A stretch of 54,028 nt of DNA from Phycisphaerales bacterium (GTDB taxonomy: Bacteria > Planctomycetota > Phycisphaerae > Phycisphaerales > UBA1924). The number at the start of each line of letters is the position of its first letter. The first letter of the stretch is position 1. The notes under the pieces were generated by a model. It ran no database searches. It was not told the origin of the DNA and was given only the letters and a program-made list of their open reading frames with translations. A program made the position numbers and the translations under genes. The stretch is taken from NCBI GenBank assembly GCA_019750095.1, contig JAIEOW010000051.1, forward strand, positions 1 to 54,028, in the 5' to 3' direction. Below, one piece after another: positions 38,156 to 46,162 of the stretch.

Positions 38156-38938
38156 GTGGACAAGGCCAGCATCATCGGCATCCTCATTGGCTTCGCGTGC
38201 CTGGGCTTCGTGTTCTTCGAGGTCAGCCACGGGCACCTGGACATGTTCTTCTCGATGGAAGGCGTGCTCATGGTGTTCGGGGGCTCGGTCTCGGTCACGT
38301 TCATGGCCATGCCGCTGGAGAACATGCTGCAGGTTCCCAAGTACGTCAAGAGCTTCCTGTTCTGCAAGACCAAGAACCCGATTGAGACCATCACGATCAT
38401 CAGCGCGATGGCCGAGAAGGCGCGTCGCGACGGCATCCTGTCGCTGGAGTCGGAGATCGCCAAGATCAATGACCCGTTTCTGGCCGCGGGATTGAAGATG
38501 GCCGTCGACGGCGGAAGCCCGGAGCAGATCGAGGCGACGGCCCGCCTCGAGCTTCTGGCGATGGGCGAGCGGCACAAGGCCGGCAAGAAGTTCTTCGACC
38601 TGATCAAGCTCTACGGGCCCGGGTACGGGCTGGTCGGCACGCTGGTGGGGCAGGTCGGCATGTTCGGCCAGCTCGCCAGTGCGGACATCGGCGCACTGGG
38701 CCACGCGTTGGCGCTCGCGGTGGTGGCGACGATGTACGGCGCGATCATCGCCAACGCGATCTGCGGGCCGATCGGGGACAAGCTCGCGCTGCGGTCTTCA
38801 GGCGAAATCCTTTCGCGCGAGATGATGCTGCAGGGGATTCTGTCCATCCAGGCGGGCGACAACCCGCGCAGCACCATGGACAAGATGGTTGCGTTTGTCG
38901 CGCAGAGCCAGCGCTCGAAGATCAAGGTCGCCGCCTGA
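38156..38938 (+). CDS. motA: Flagellar stator protein MotA/PomA family
   Basis: 260 residues from the GTG at 38156, with GGAG 9 bp upstream. The stator A subunit pairs with MotB to form the ion channel that drives flagellar rotation. Four membrane helices: IIGILIGFACLGFVFFEV, GVLMVFGGSVSVTFMAM, the Pro/Gly-rich YGPGYGLVGTLVGQVGMF and ALALAVVATMYGAIIANAI. The cytoplasmic loop between helices 2 and 3 carries the charged AEKARRDGILSLESEI typical of MotA that contacts FliG. The order motA-motB, 16 bp apart, is standard. No other flagellar genes are here. Confidence 0.93.
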   Translation: MDKASIIGILIGFACLGFVFFEVSHGHLDMFFSMEGVLMVFGGSVSVTFMAMPLENMLQVPKYVKSFLFCKTKNPIETITIISAMAEKARRDGILSLESEIAKINDPFLAAGLKMAVDGGSPEQIEATARLELLAMGERHKAGKKFFDLIKLYGPGYGLVGTLVGQVGMFGQLASADIGALGHALALAVVATMYGAIIANAICGPIGDKLALRSSGEILSREMMLQGILSIQAGDNPRSTMDKMVAFVAQSQRSKIKVAA

Positions 38939-38954
38939 GGCCGGAAAATCAGAC

Positions 38955-39821
38955 ATGTCCAGCGAACACTCCAAAGAACATGCGCCCGAACACGCCGAGG
39001 GAGGGCACGGAGCTTCCCACGGCGGCGGAGGCCACGGCGGTCATGGCGGCGGCGGGCACGCCGAGGGCGAGCACGAGGGTGCGCCCGAGTGGCTCATTTC
39101 CTTCGCCGACAACGTCGCGCTCATGATGGGCTTTTTCGTCATCCTGCTGGCCATGAACATGGGGCCGAAGGCGACGGCGGTTCAGGGGGGCGAGCCCGGC
39201 GAGACCAACAGCGGCGCAGCGAGTTCGGCGCAGGCCGACCGAGAGCTGGACTTTGTGATCGGGATCCGCCAGGCTTTCAATCGCCCGCCGAGCGAGAGCG
39301 ACCCGCGCGATGCGAAGCTGATCAAGCGATTGCGCGAACGGGCCTCAAAGGGTGGCGAGACCAATCTGCCCGCACCCGATGGCAACGATCACGACGTGCA
39401 GTCGGCACGCCCGAGCGACTGGCACAAGCCCAGCGCGGTAGTGTACTTCGAGCTGCTCGAAACCGAGCTCTCTGATGAAGCCAGGTCGCAGCTTCAACTC
39501 GCTGCCCAGCAGCTCAAGGGCACACGCTGGATCATCGAGGTCCGCGGGCATGTCTCTGCCAGCGAGACGAGGGGGCACAAGGACCGCGCCATGCGCATCG
39601 GCTTTGACCGCGCCCTCGCGGCCGCCGGGGTGCTGGTGAGCGAGGGCATGACGTGGGACCAGCTGCGCGTCATCAGCTGTGCAGACAACGAGCGTGCCAC
39701 GCCTCGGGCCGGAGATTCAACCGGCCACCACAACAACCAGCGGGTGGAGATCGTCGAGACGCTGGAGCACGTCGCGAGCGACCCGTACAACGTCTCGGGG
39801 AATGGCGAGAGCGGGCACTGA
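38955..39821 (+). CDS. motB: Flagellar stator protein MotB with His-rich N terminus
   Basis: 288 residues. The single membrane helix carries the proton/sodium-binding Asp52 in EWLISFADNVALMMGFFVIL. The C-terminal OmpA-like domain anchors to peptidoglycan: EVRGHVSASETRGHKDRAMR, then RAGDSTGHHNNQRVEIV. Before the helix, the first 41 residues are extraordinarily rich in His and Gly (nine His, motifs GGHGGHGGGGH), in a place that is normally a short Lys/Arg-rich cytoplasmic tail. This tail could bind metal or sense pH. The start ATG is at 38955. It is followed convergently by an ABC ATPase gene 8 bp away. Confidence 0.93.
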   Translation: MSSEHSKEHAPEHAEGGHGASHGGGGHGGHGGGGHAEGEHEGAPEWLISFADNVALMMGFFVILLAMNMGPKATAVQGGEPGETNSGAASSAQADRELDFVIGIRQAFNRPPSESDPRDAKLIKRLRERASKGGETNLPAPDGNDHDVQSARPSDWHKPSAVVYFELLETELSDEARSQLQLAAQQLKGTRWIIEVRGHVSASETRGHKDRAMRIGFDRALAAAGVLVSEGMTWDQLRVISCADNERATPRAGDSTGHHNNQRVEIVETLEHVASDPYNVSGNGESGH

Positions 39822-39829
39822 TCCTGCTG

Positions 39830-40711
39830 CTATTGAATCTCGCGTTCGTGCAGCACGGGCATGAACTGCAGATAGGCCTGTGCCGGTGGGCAGTCGGGCT
39901 CACCGAATCGGGCATAGGGGCCGTCGTAGCAAACGCGCGATTCGTGCAGCATGATCACCCGCGGGCGCAACCGCCGGAGCAGGTCTCGATCGTGTGTCAC
40001 GATGATGGTCGTCCGTTTGGCGCTAGGTGTCCGCCTGGGGCGAACAAAGCCGAGGTCGCGGAAAGCGAACCCCTCGCCCTGAGCGGGGGGCGGAGCGACG
40101 TGGGTCCGCCAGATCAGATCGTGCATTGCCGAGCCCACCATCGGGTCAAGCCCCGTGGTGGGCTCGTCGTAGAACATCACCAGCGGATCGCACGCGATGG
40201 CTCTTGCGATGGCGACGCGTTTGGCCATGCCGCCGGAGAGTTCGTCACGGTCCTTGTCGAGCACATCGGCGACATCCAAGGCCACGGCCTCCAGACTCGC
40301 GCGGGCGCGACGATCGATCTCGGCTTGATCCAGCTTGGTGTGCTCTCTGAGCCAGAGTGCGAGATTCTCGCGGACGGTACCGGAGAAGAGTGCGTTACGC
40401 TGAAAGACCACCGCCCAGTGCAGCCGCACGAGATCGAGCTCGCGTTCAGTGATCGTCGTGAGGTCGCGCAGCGGGGGTTGACCGTCGGCGTCGGAATCTG
40501 CATTATGGTCGGCGGCCAGCACACGTCCGGAGTCCGGCGCGATGAGCCCGACGAGCGTGTCCAGAAGCACCGTCTTGCCAGAACCGGATGCTCCGACGAT
40601 GCAGACGATCTCGCCGGAGTGAATGGTGAGATCGATCTCGCTGAGCACCACGTGATCGCCGAAGCTCTTGCCAAGCTGCTCGGCACGTATCTCGATCGGC
40701 ACGATCACCAC
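39830..40711 (-). CDS. ABC transporter ATP-binding protein, MlaF-like (phospholipid/organic solvent resistance type)
   Basis: 293 residues from a GTG at 40711. Walker A is GASGSGKTVLLDTL, the Q-loop is VVFQRNALFSGTVRENL, the signature is ELSGGMAKRVAIARAIA and Walker B is VMFYDEPTTGLDP, followed by the switch His in IIVTHD. The long segment after Walker B (about 200-240, APPPAQGEGFAFRDLGFVRP) is not usual. The AKRVAIARA signature resembles MlaF ATPases that work with MlaE/MlaD in lipid transport between membranes, but no permease or MCE gene is adjacent, so the substrate is open. It starts 7 bp after the stop of the CPBP gene and is probably co-transcribed with it. Confidence 0.85.
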   Translation of the reverse strand: MVIVPIEIRAEQLGKSFGDHVVLSEIDLTIHSGEIVCIVGASGSGKTVLLDTLVGLIAPDSGRVLAADHNADSDADGQPPLRDLTTITERELDLVRLHWAVVFQRNALFSGTVRENLALWLREHTKLDQAEIDRRARASLEAVALDVADVLDKDRDELSGGMAKRVAIARAIACDPLVMFYDEPTTGLDPMVGSAMHDLIWRTHVAPPPAQGEGFAFRDLGFVRPRRTPSAKRTTIIVTHDRDLLRRLRPRVIMLHESRVCYDGPYARFGEPDCPPAQAYLQFMPVLHEREIQ

Positions 40712-40717
40712 GACAAA

Positions 40718-41566
40718 TCATAGAGGCGAAGTCGCCACCCACACCGCCAGGGCAACGTTTGCGGCGTTGAACAGCACGTGCATCACGATCGGCGCGAGCA
40801 CGCCGCGTGAGCGCTCGAATGTGAGCCCTATGGCGATGCTGAGGACGAAGAGCGTGGGCAGCGCGTGCGGATCGGCGGTGCCGACGTGGGCGGCGGTGAA
40901 GATCGCCGAGGTTGCGATGATCGCGTACCACGTCCGCCCCATGAGCGACAGCATGCATGACTGCAGAAAGCCGCGGTAGACGATCTCCTCGACGATCGGC
41001 GCACCGATGACCGCGGCCGCCGCCAGCACCCAGGCCCACGGCGTGTCACGCTCGTCGATGATCCTCTGCAGAGTTGAATGGGCCACCGTCGCCGGCGGCG
41101 AACCGCTGATGAGCGCGGCGATCCGCGTCGAGACCCACGCCACCACAAGACAGACGGGCGCGGCCAAGAACATCGCCCATGTACCGGTCACGGCGTCTCG
41201 CGGGCGCAGTCGCAGACCCGTGCGGTCACTCGTGCGCGAGTGAAGAAACCAGATCAGCGTCCCCGCCATCACGATCGCGCCGCCGTAGGCGATCGCCGCG
41301 AGCATCGCGTCGTTCTGCACCGACTTGGGCGGACCGAGCGCCGACGCCGGAAGCGACTTCGCGATTCCAGCACCAAACGGCGCGGCCAGAAATACCATCG
41401 CGGCGCACACAAACCAGACCGGCGCGGGAATGCCCCACACATCGCGCTGCTGCGCCGGCTTTGGGCCAAAGGACCCCGGCCCGATGAGCTTTCGCCGCCA
41501 CAGCGCGACCACGATCACCACGCTGGCGAGCCCGGCAAAGAGCGGAATGATGAGATTCGGGGGCAT
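40718..41566 (-). CDS. CPBP-family intramembrane metalloprotease (Abi/CAAX type)
   Basis: 282 residues with about seven or eight membrane helices. The Abi-type CPBP glutamate motif is IVEEIVYRGFLQSCM (EExxxR), followed by the second motif in FTAAHVGTA and the His in IVMHVLFNAANVALA. The fold is shared with Rce1 proteases that cut prenylated or other membrane proteins; bacterial members have roles in bacteriocin self-immunity and surface-protein processing. The target is unknown. The N-terminal part has a cytoplasmic basic loop (WRRKLIGPGSFGPKP). The start is at 41566. Confidence 0.9.
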   Translation of the reverse strand: MPPNLIIPLFAGLASVVIVVALWRRKLIGPGSFGPKPAQQRDVWGIPAPVWFVCAAMVFLAAPFGAGIAKSLPASALGPPKSVQNDAMLAAIAYGGAIVMAGTLIWFLHSRTSDRTGLRLRPRDAVTGTWAMFLAAPVCLVVAWVSTRIAALISGSPPATVAHSTLQRIIDERDTPWAWVLAAAAVIGAPIVEEIVYRGFLQSCMLSLMGRTWYAIIATSAIFTAAHVGTADPHALPTLFVLSIAIGLTFERSRGVLAPIVMHVLFNAANVALAVWVATSPL

Positions 41567-41649
41567 GCTCGTCTGAGCGTACGGCGTGTGGACGGGTATT
41601 GCACGCTGATTTTTCTCGATCGCGCTTCAGCATCACGGTTTTCGGACCG

Positions 41650-42039
41650 ATGCCCTACCGCATGAGCCGACCAAACAGCTTCCGATTCGAGCGTGCGCGA
41701 GCGATGAAGCCCCGGCATGTCGTTGAGCAGGATCCGTTCAAGCTCGAGCGCCGCCGCTTGGTGCGAGAAGAGGCTGAGGGGGTGCTGCGCGCGAGCTACT
41801 CCGTCCCAGCGACCGACGATCAGCCGGCACGATTCGGGATCACGCAGATCAAGCTTGTGGATCGTTCTCCTGGAGGGCTCGGAGCCATCGCCGCCATCGA
41901 GCTGGAACCCGGCATGAGCATCACCATCTGCCCGGAGGGGTCATCGATCGCGTGGCTCTCGGCCCGAGTCGCGCGGTGTGAGAGAATCGAAGAGGGGTTC
42001 CGTATCGGGCTCCGATACGCCGACCTCGCGGCGGCTTGA
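41650..42039 (+). CDS. PilZ-domain-like protein
   Basis: About 129 residues from the ATG at 41650 (MPYRMSRPNSFRF); ATGs at 41662 and 41704 also fit. The domain has RRRLVREEAEG at the N-terminal side and DRSPGGLGAIA in the middle, matching the RxxxR and DxSxxG elements by which PilZ domains bind cyclic di-GMP. The rest is beta-strand rich (SITICPEGSSIAWLSARV, FRIGLRYA), as expected. It may be a stand-alone c-di-GMP receptor; links to motility (the MotAB genes lie nearby but are separated) are an inference. LptB-like gene follows 27 bp downstream and may be co-transcribed. Confidence 0.7.
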   Translation: MPYRMSRPNSFRFERARAMKPRHVVEQDPFKLERRRLVREEAEGVLRASYSVPATDDQPARFGITQIKLVDRSPGGLGAIAAIELEPGMSITICPEGSSIAWLSARVARCERIEEGFRIGLRYADLAAA

Positions 42040-42066
42040 GTCGATTGGACTCGACTACGCTTTGAC

Positions 42067-42873
42067 GTGCCCCTGCTGCAAGCCCAGAACCTCCAGAAGT
42101 CGTACTCCGGCCGCAAGGTCGTCCAGGGCGTCAGCTTCCACGTTGACGAATCCGAGATCGTCGGGCTGCTCGGACGCAACGGCGCTGGCAAGACCACCAG
42201 CTTCCGCATGACCATCGGCATGATCGATGCCGACGCGGGCAAGGTGGTCTTTGACGGACGCGACGTGTCGGCCCTGCCGATGTACCAGCGTGCCCGGCTA
42301 GGTATGGGCTATCTGTCGCAGGAACCGAGTGTCTTTCAGCGACTGACCTTCGAGCAGAATCTGCTGGCGATCCTCGAGACACTCCCGATCTCACGGGCCG
42401 AGCGCAAAGCGCGGGCCGCGGAACTGCTCGAACAGTTTCGCCTGACGCATAAGGCCAAGGAGCACGCCCGCACCGGCTCCGGCGGCGAGAAGCGCAAGCT
42501 CGAGATCGCCCGCGCCCTGGTGACCGAGCCGAAGCTCATCCTGCTCGACGAGCCCTTCAGCGGCGTTGATCCGATCGCGGTCGAAGACCTGCAGCGCGAG
42601 ATCCGCTCGCTGTCATCCCGCGGCATCGCCTGCCTGATCACCGACCACAACGTGCAGCAGACGCTGCGGGTGTGCGACCGGGCGTACATCATCGATGAAG
42701 GCAAGAAGTTCGCCGAGGGCACCCCGCGCGAACTCATCAACGATGACATGGTGAAGCGTGTGTACCTGGGCGGGCTCTTCCGCGGGGATGAGTTTGATGA
42801 CTTGCCGAGCCCGACGGGGCGGAATGGGTTTCGGAGCAAGGCGGGGGCGGGGAGTTCGTCGGGGAACGATTGA
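42067..42873 (+). CDS. lptB: LptB-like LPS-export ABC ATPase
   Basis: 268 residues from a GTG at 42067 (MPLLQAQNLQKSY). Walker A is GRNGAGKTTSFRMTIG, the Q-loop is MGYLSQEPSVFQRLTFEQNL, the signature is GSGGEKRKLEIARAL, and Walker B is LILLDEPFSGVDP with the His in LITDHNVQQTL. The Y-L-S-Q-E-P-S-V-F sequence and the D-H-N-V motif are LptB hallmarks. LptB drives lipopolysaccharide transport with LptF/G, not in this window. In the signature the usual Leu is replaced by Gly (GSGG for LSGG). A C-terminal extension of about 25 residues (SPTGRNGFRSKAG...) is not typical. Confidence 0.88.
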   Translation: MPLLQAQNLQKSYSGRKVVQGVSFHVDESEIVGLLGRNGAGKTTSFRMTIGMIDADAGKVVFDGRDVSALPMYQRARLGMGYLSQEPSVFQRLTFEQNLLAILETLPISRAERKARAAELLEQFRLTHKAKEHARTGSGGEKRKLEIARALVTEPKLILLDEPFSGVDPIAVEDLQREIRSLSSRGIACLITDHNVQQTLRVCDRAYIIDEGKKFAEGTPRELINDDMVKRVYLGGLFRGDEFDDLPSPTGRNGFRSKAGAGSSSGND

Positions 42874-42932
42874 ACGCTTCATCTTCACACCAGTGAAACT
42901 CGCCGAGCGGCAATCGGATCAACCGGGGACCG

Positions 42933-43679
42933 ATGGCATACTTCGGCGAAGACCATCCTGAGTACGGCTCGCAGAAGCGAGCGATGATGTTCACCTCGCG
43001 CCTGCCCGTGCCGGTGTGTATCGTCGGGCCGTATTGGCTGGCCATGTTTCTGGAAGTCTGCTTTGCTTTCGCGAAAGACGAACCGGTCTTGCGGTGGTGG
43101 TCGTCGGGCATGTTGGTTGTTCTCTCTGCACCGTTCTTCATCAAGTTCATCCGAAGAGATCGCCGTGCCGTGGCTGAGTTCGAGTGTCCGTGGTGCCACC
43201 TTGCGCTCGTCGGCGATTCCGACACAACGTGCCCGCACTGCCAGCAGGACTTGATGTTCGAAGTGCCAGCGCACTTGCTCGGGCCAGATGCTCCAGATCG
43301 TCCGGAGCCTTGCTTGGCATGCGGCTATGACCTTACCGGCTGCAAAGCCGTCGTTTGCCCGGAGTGTGGGGTGGAAACCGCGCGACCCAAATTCCGCGTG
43401 TCGAAACTGGTCGAACAAGGGATTTTTGCTATGCCGGGCGTTGGCTATGGCTCACCAAGGAGGCGATACGGACCAGTCGTAATACTGGTGACAGTCTTGG
43501 TGGTGATGAGCATGGTCGGCGTGCCGTTACTGACACCTATCGGGTTCGCCTGGAACTTTTGGAGCTTCGATCAGTTCGCGACAATTCTGTTCGCCATCAT
43601 CGGCCTCGGCTCAGGGATCGGACTCTACCTGGCGCTTTCGACCCGGTCGCACACAAGTCGCCGTGCCGATCAGTCATGA
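42933..43679 (+). CDS. Membrane protein with zinc-ribbon cytoplasmic domain (paralog 1)
   Basis: 248 residues. Two membrane helices at the N-terminal part (VCIVGPYWLAMFLEVCFAF, SSGMLVVLSAPFFIKFI), a cytoplasmic Cys-rich domain and two more helices at the C terminus (VVILVTVLVVMSMVG, FATILFAIIGLGSGIGLYL). The domain has two zinc-binding pairs: CPWCHLA...CPHCQQD and CLACGYDLTGCKAVVCPECG. The latter CxxCGYxL...CPECG pattern recurs in the proteins at 52629-53081 and 53078-53440. No function is known to me; such proteins are common in planctomycetes. Confidence 0.7.
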   Translation: MAYFGEDHPEYGSQKRAMMFTSRLPVPVCIVGPYWLAMFLEVCFAFAKDEPVLRWWSSGMLVVLSAPFFIKFIRRDRRAVAEFECPWCHLALVGDSDTTCPHCQQDLMFEVPAHLLGPDAPDRPEPCLACGYDLTGCKAVVCPECGVETARPKFRVSKLVEQGIFAMPGVGYGSPRRRYGPVVILVTVLVVMSMVGVPLLTPIGFAWNFWSFDQFATILFAIIGLGSGIGLYLALSTRSHTSRRADQS

Positions 43680-44690
43680 CACGACCCACGCCCGCGCCGC
43701 AAACTGCTCTCGATCGCGTGCAAAGTCTACCGGCGTGCTCGGCAGCTTGACCCATCGCGGCGCACTTCCCAATCCCGCGACGATCTCGCGCTCCAGCCGT
43801 CCCGGTCGGCACAGTTCCTGCGTGTTGGTCGACGCGAAGATCACGCCGCCCGGAGCTGCGAGCGCCGACGCTTCGCGCACGAGCCTGGCGTAGTCGGCGA
43901 CCGAGCTCCAGGGTCGAATGCCCTTCTTCTTTGACCCCGCCGCGAAGCTGGGTGGATCCAGCACGATGAGATCGAACCGCATCTCCTTCCGCTTGGCGTA
44001 CCCAAAGAACTCGAACGTGTCCATCTTCGCAAAGCGGTGCAACGCGGCGTCGAGGCCGTTGTGCGCAAAGTTGCGTTTGCCCCAGTCCAGATAGCGTGCG
44101 GAGACATCAACACTCGCCGTGATCGCCCCGCCCATCGCCGCGGCGACCGAGAACGCGCACGTATACGCGAAGGTGTTCAGCACATGCACCGGCCCGGGGG
44201 CTGCTTGCACGCGGCGCCGCACCCAGTCATGAACAAACCGCCGATTGTCGCGTTGATCGAGGAAGAGCCCGGTGGAGAAGCCGTCGAACAGGCGGACTTC
44301 CAGATTCCAGGCGTGCTCGCGCACCATGAGCGCTTCAGGAAGCGCATCGCCCGCGGCGGGGGTCGGGTCGGTCACGATCGACGGAAGCTCGCCGCCGATC
44401 TTGGATCGGTCTTTGGCGAACGGCTTGAAGTACACCCCGCGAACGCCGATGGCTCGAAGCGCGTCCAAGACCAGACCCGCCGCACCCGGGTCCATCATCG
44501 CTTTGGGCGCACGTCCTTCGTAGACGATCAGCACCGCGCCCTCGCCATACACATCGATGAACACGCCATCGAGGCCGTCGGCCTGGCCGCTGAACACGCG
44601 GATCGCCTGGGTGGTGCCGGAATCGATCAGCGATCGGCGATTGATGATCGCGGCGGCGATCAGCTTGGTCAGATCTGCGGACCCGCTCAC
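43674..44690 (-). CDS. RlmI/RlmK-like class I rRNA methyltransferase
   Basis: 338 residues from a GTG at 44690, which overlaps the stop of the KS gene (GTGA). The N-terminal alpha/beta domain (DGLDGVFIDVYGEGAVLIV) and the Rossmann domain are present: HVLNTFAYTCAFSVAAAM (motif I region), ASVDVSARYLDWGKRNFAHN and catalytic VLDPPSFAAGSKKKG. These are typical of the RlmI family that makes m5C in 23S rRNA. RlmI normally starts with a PUA domain of about 60-70 residues; here the protein begins at the second domain, and the PUA is missing. Function on rRNA is therefore likely but not certain. Confidence 0.82.
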   Translation of the reverse strand: MSGSADLTKLIAAAIINRRSLIDSGTTQAIRVFSGQADGLDGVFIDVYGEGAVLIVYEGRAPKAMMDPGAAGLVLDALRAIGVRGVYFKPFAKDRSKIGGELPSIVTDPTPAAGDALPEALMVREHAWNLEVRLFDGFSTGLFLDQRDNRRFVHDWVRRRVQAAPGPVHVLNTFAYTCAFSVAAAMGGAITASVDVSARYLDWGKRNFAHNGLDAALHRFAKMDTFEFFGYAKRKEMRFDLIVLDPPSFAAGSKKKGIRPWSSVADYARLVREASALAAPGGVIFASTNTQELCRPGRLEREIVAGLGSAPRWVKLPSTPVDFARDREQFAARAWVVS

Positions 44691-46039
44691 CCGCGCCACT
44701 TCCGAACGCAGACGGTGTCGTTCTGCCCGCCGAAGCCGAAACTGTTGCTGAGGCAGACTTCCACGCCGCCCTGGGCTCGGCAATCGCGAGCCTGATTTGG
44801 AATGTGATCCAGATCGCACTCCGGATCCGGCGTGTTCAGGTTCATCGTCGGCGGCAGAAACCCCGTCTTGATCGCCTGCACGCAGGTGATCAGTTCCACC
44901 GCGCCCGCCGCCTGGATCAGGTGCCCGAGCATGCTCTTCACGCTGGAAAACGGCACCCTGGACGCCATCGGGCCAAAGACGCCCTTGACGGCCTTGGTCT
45001 CTATGCGGTCGTTTTCTTTGGTGCCGGTGCCGTGGGCCGAGATGTAGTGCACCTGAGGCCGGCCATCCGGCCCCGGCTCGCGCGGGTTGATGCCTGCCTG
45101 GCGACAGGCCTCCAGCATCGCGCCCTGCGCACCGCGACCTTCGGGCTGGATATCTGTGATGCGAAACGCGTCTGCGGTCGAGCCATAGCCAACGACTTCG
45201 CACAGGGGCGTCGCGCCGCGGGCCAGCGCATGGTCGAGCGTTTCCAGCACGACCATGCCCGCGCCCTCGCCCATGACAAAGCCGTCGCGGGTGCGATCGA
45301 ATGGGCGCGGGGCGTGCACGGGGTCATCGCGGCGCTGGCTCATCGCCGTCAGACGGATGAATCCGGTCATGCCCAGCGGATGGATCATCGTGTGGGCGCC
45401 GCCAGCGAACATGACGTCGGCGTCGCCGCGACGGAGGATCTCCACGGCCTCGCCCACGGCCTGCGTGCTGGCGGCACAGGCCGTCATGCAGTTGCTCGAT
45501 GGGCCGCGGCAGCCGAACGCCGTCGCCACGTGGGCGAGGGTCATCTGCGGCTCCTGCTCGATCTCGCGCACGGGCGTCATGCGCTCATACGCCTTCTTCG
45601 CCCACGCCACGGGGTCATACGCGCCGCGGCCTTCGTCCAGCGCATTGTTCCAGCCGGCGAGATTGGCCTCTGCGTAGTTGTCAAAGTCCAGCGTGCCCTC
45701 GCCCGCGCCGAGATACATCCCGAAGCGTCGGCCCTTGAACTTGCCACTGGCGGCGAGTGCGTCGAGCCCGGCTTCCTTGAACGCCCGAGAGGCCGCGGCG
45801 AGGGCAAACTTCGTGCTTAGGCCCGCCTGTTCGTGCGCCGCCGCCCGCTCGCCAAGGAAATCGGCGAGCCGAAAATCCCGCACCTCCGCGGCAAAGTTGG
45901 TCTTAAACGTGCCCGCGTCAAACCGCGTCACACGCCCGACGCCCGACGCACCCGCGAGCAGCTTGCTCCAGACGGCATCCACGTCGCTCCCTAGCGGCGT
46001 GATCCAGCCCGTGCCCGTGATGACGATGCGGTGGCTCAT
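44687..46039 (-). CDS. Beta-ketoacyl-ACP synthase (FabF-like), catalytic triad intact
   Basis: 450 residues. A condensing enzyme of fatty-acid or polyketide type. All catalytic residues are visible: the Cys in TACAASTQAV, the first His in AHGTGTKEND and the second His in VKSMLGHLIQAAG. The N terminus MSHRIVITGTGWITPLG and the C-terminal NSFGFGGQNDT are standard for KAS II. An insert of about 30-40 residues (FDNYAEANLAGWNNALDEGR) differs from E. coli FabF. The start ATG is at 46039. It shares an operon-like order with a second KS-like gene (46886-48214) and a GxxExxY gene. Elongation of an unusual product rather than housekeeping fatty acids is possible. Confidence 0.92.
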   Translation of the reverse strand: MSHRIVITGTGWITPLGSDVDAVWSKLLAGASGVGRVTRFDAGTFKTNFAAEVRDFRLADFLGERAAAHEQAGLSTKFALAAASRAFKEAGLDALAASGKFKGRRFGMYLGAGEGTLDFDNYAEANLAGWNNALDEGRGAYDPVAWAKKAYERMTPVREIEQEPQMTLAHVATAFGCRGPSSNCMTACAASTQAVGEAVEILRRGDADVMFAGGAHTMIHPLGMTGFIRLTAMSQRRDDPVHAPRPFDRTRDGFVMGEGAGMVVLETLDHALARGATPLCEVVGYGSTADAFRITDIQPEGRGAQGAMLEACRQAGINPREPGPDGRPQVHYISAHGTGTKENDRIETKAVKGVFGPMASRVPFSSVKSMLGHLIQAAGAVELITCVQAIKTGFLPPTMNLNTPDPECDLDHIPNQARDCRAQGGVEVCLSNSFGFGGQNDTVCVRKWRG

Positions 46040-46040
46040 A

Positions 46041-46142
46041 TGAAAACGAAAAAGGAAAAGTGAAAAACGAAAATGATCAAGCGAGACGTTCTGCCGAACT
46101 GGTGCAGCTTTTCACTTTTCGTTTTTCACTTTTGGCTTTGGC
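46041..46142. repeat. Paired inverted heptamer arrays H5 (A/T-rich)
   Basis: The left array (46041-46075) has TGAAAAC, GAAAAAG, GAAAAGT, GAAAAAC and GAAAATG. The right array (46108-46142) has CTTTTCA, CTTTTCG, TTTTTCA, CTTTTGG and CTTTGGC. Read on the opposite strand the right units are TGAAAAG/CGAAAAG, matching the left. A 32-bp spacer separates them. It lies between the KS start codon and the end of the GxxExxY gene, the most AT-rich island in the window. Confidence 0.85.
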
Positions 46143-46162
46143 TCTGGACTCCTCAGCCCCCC

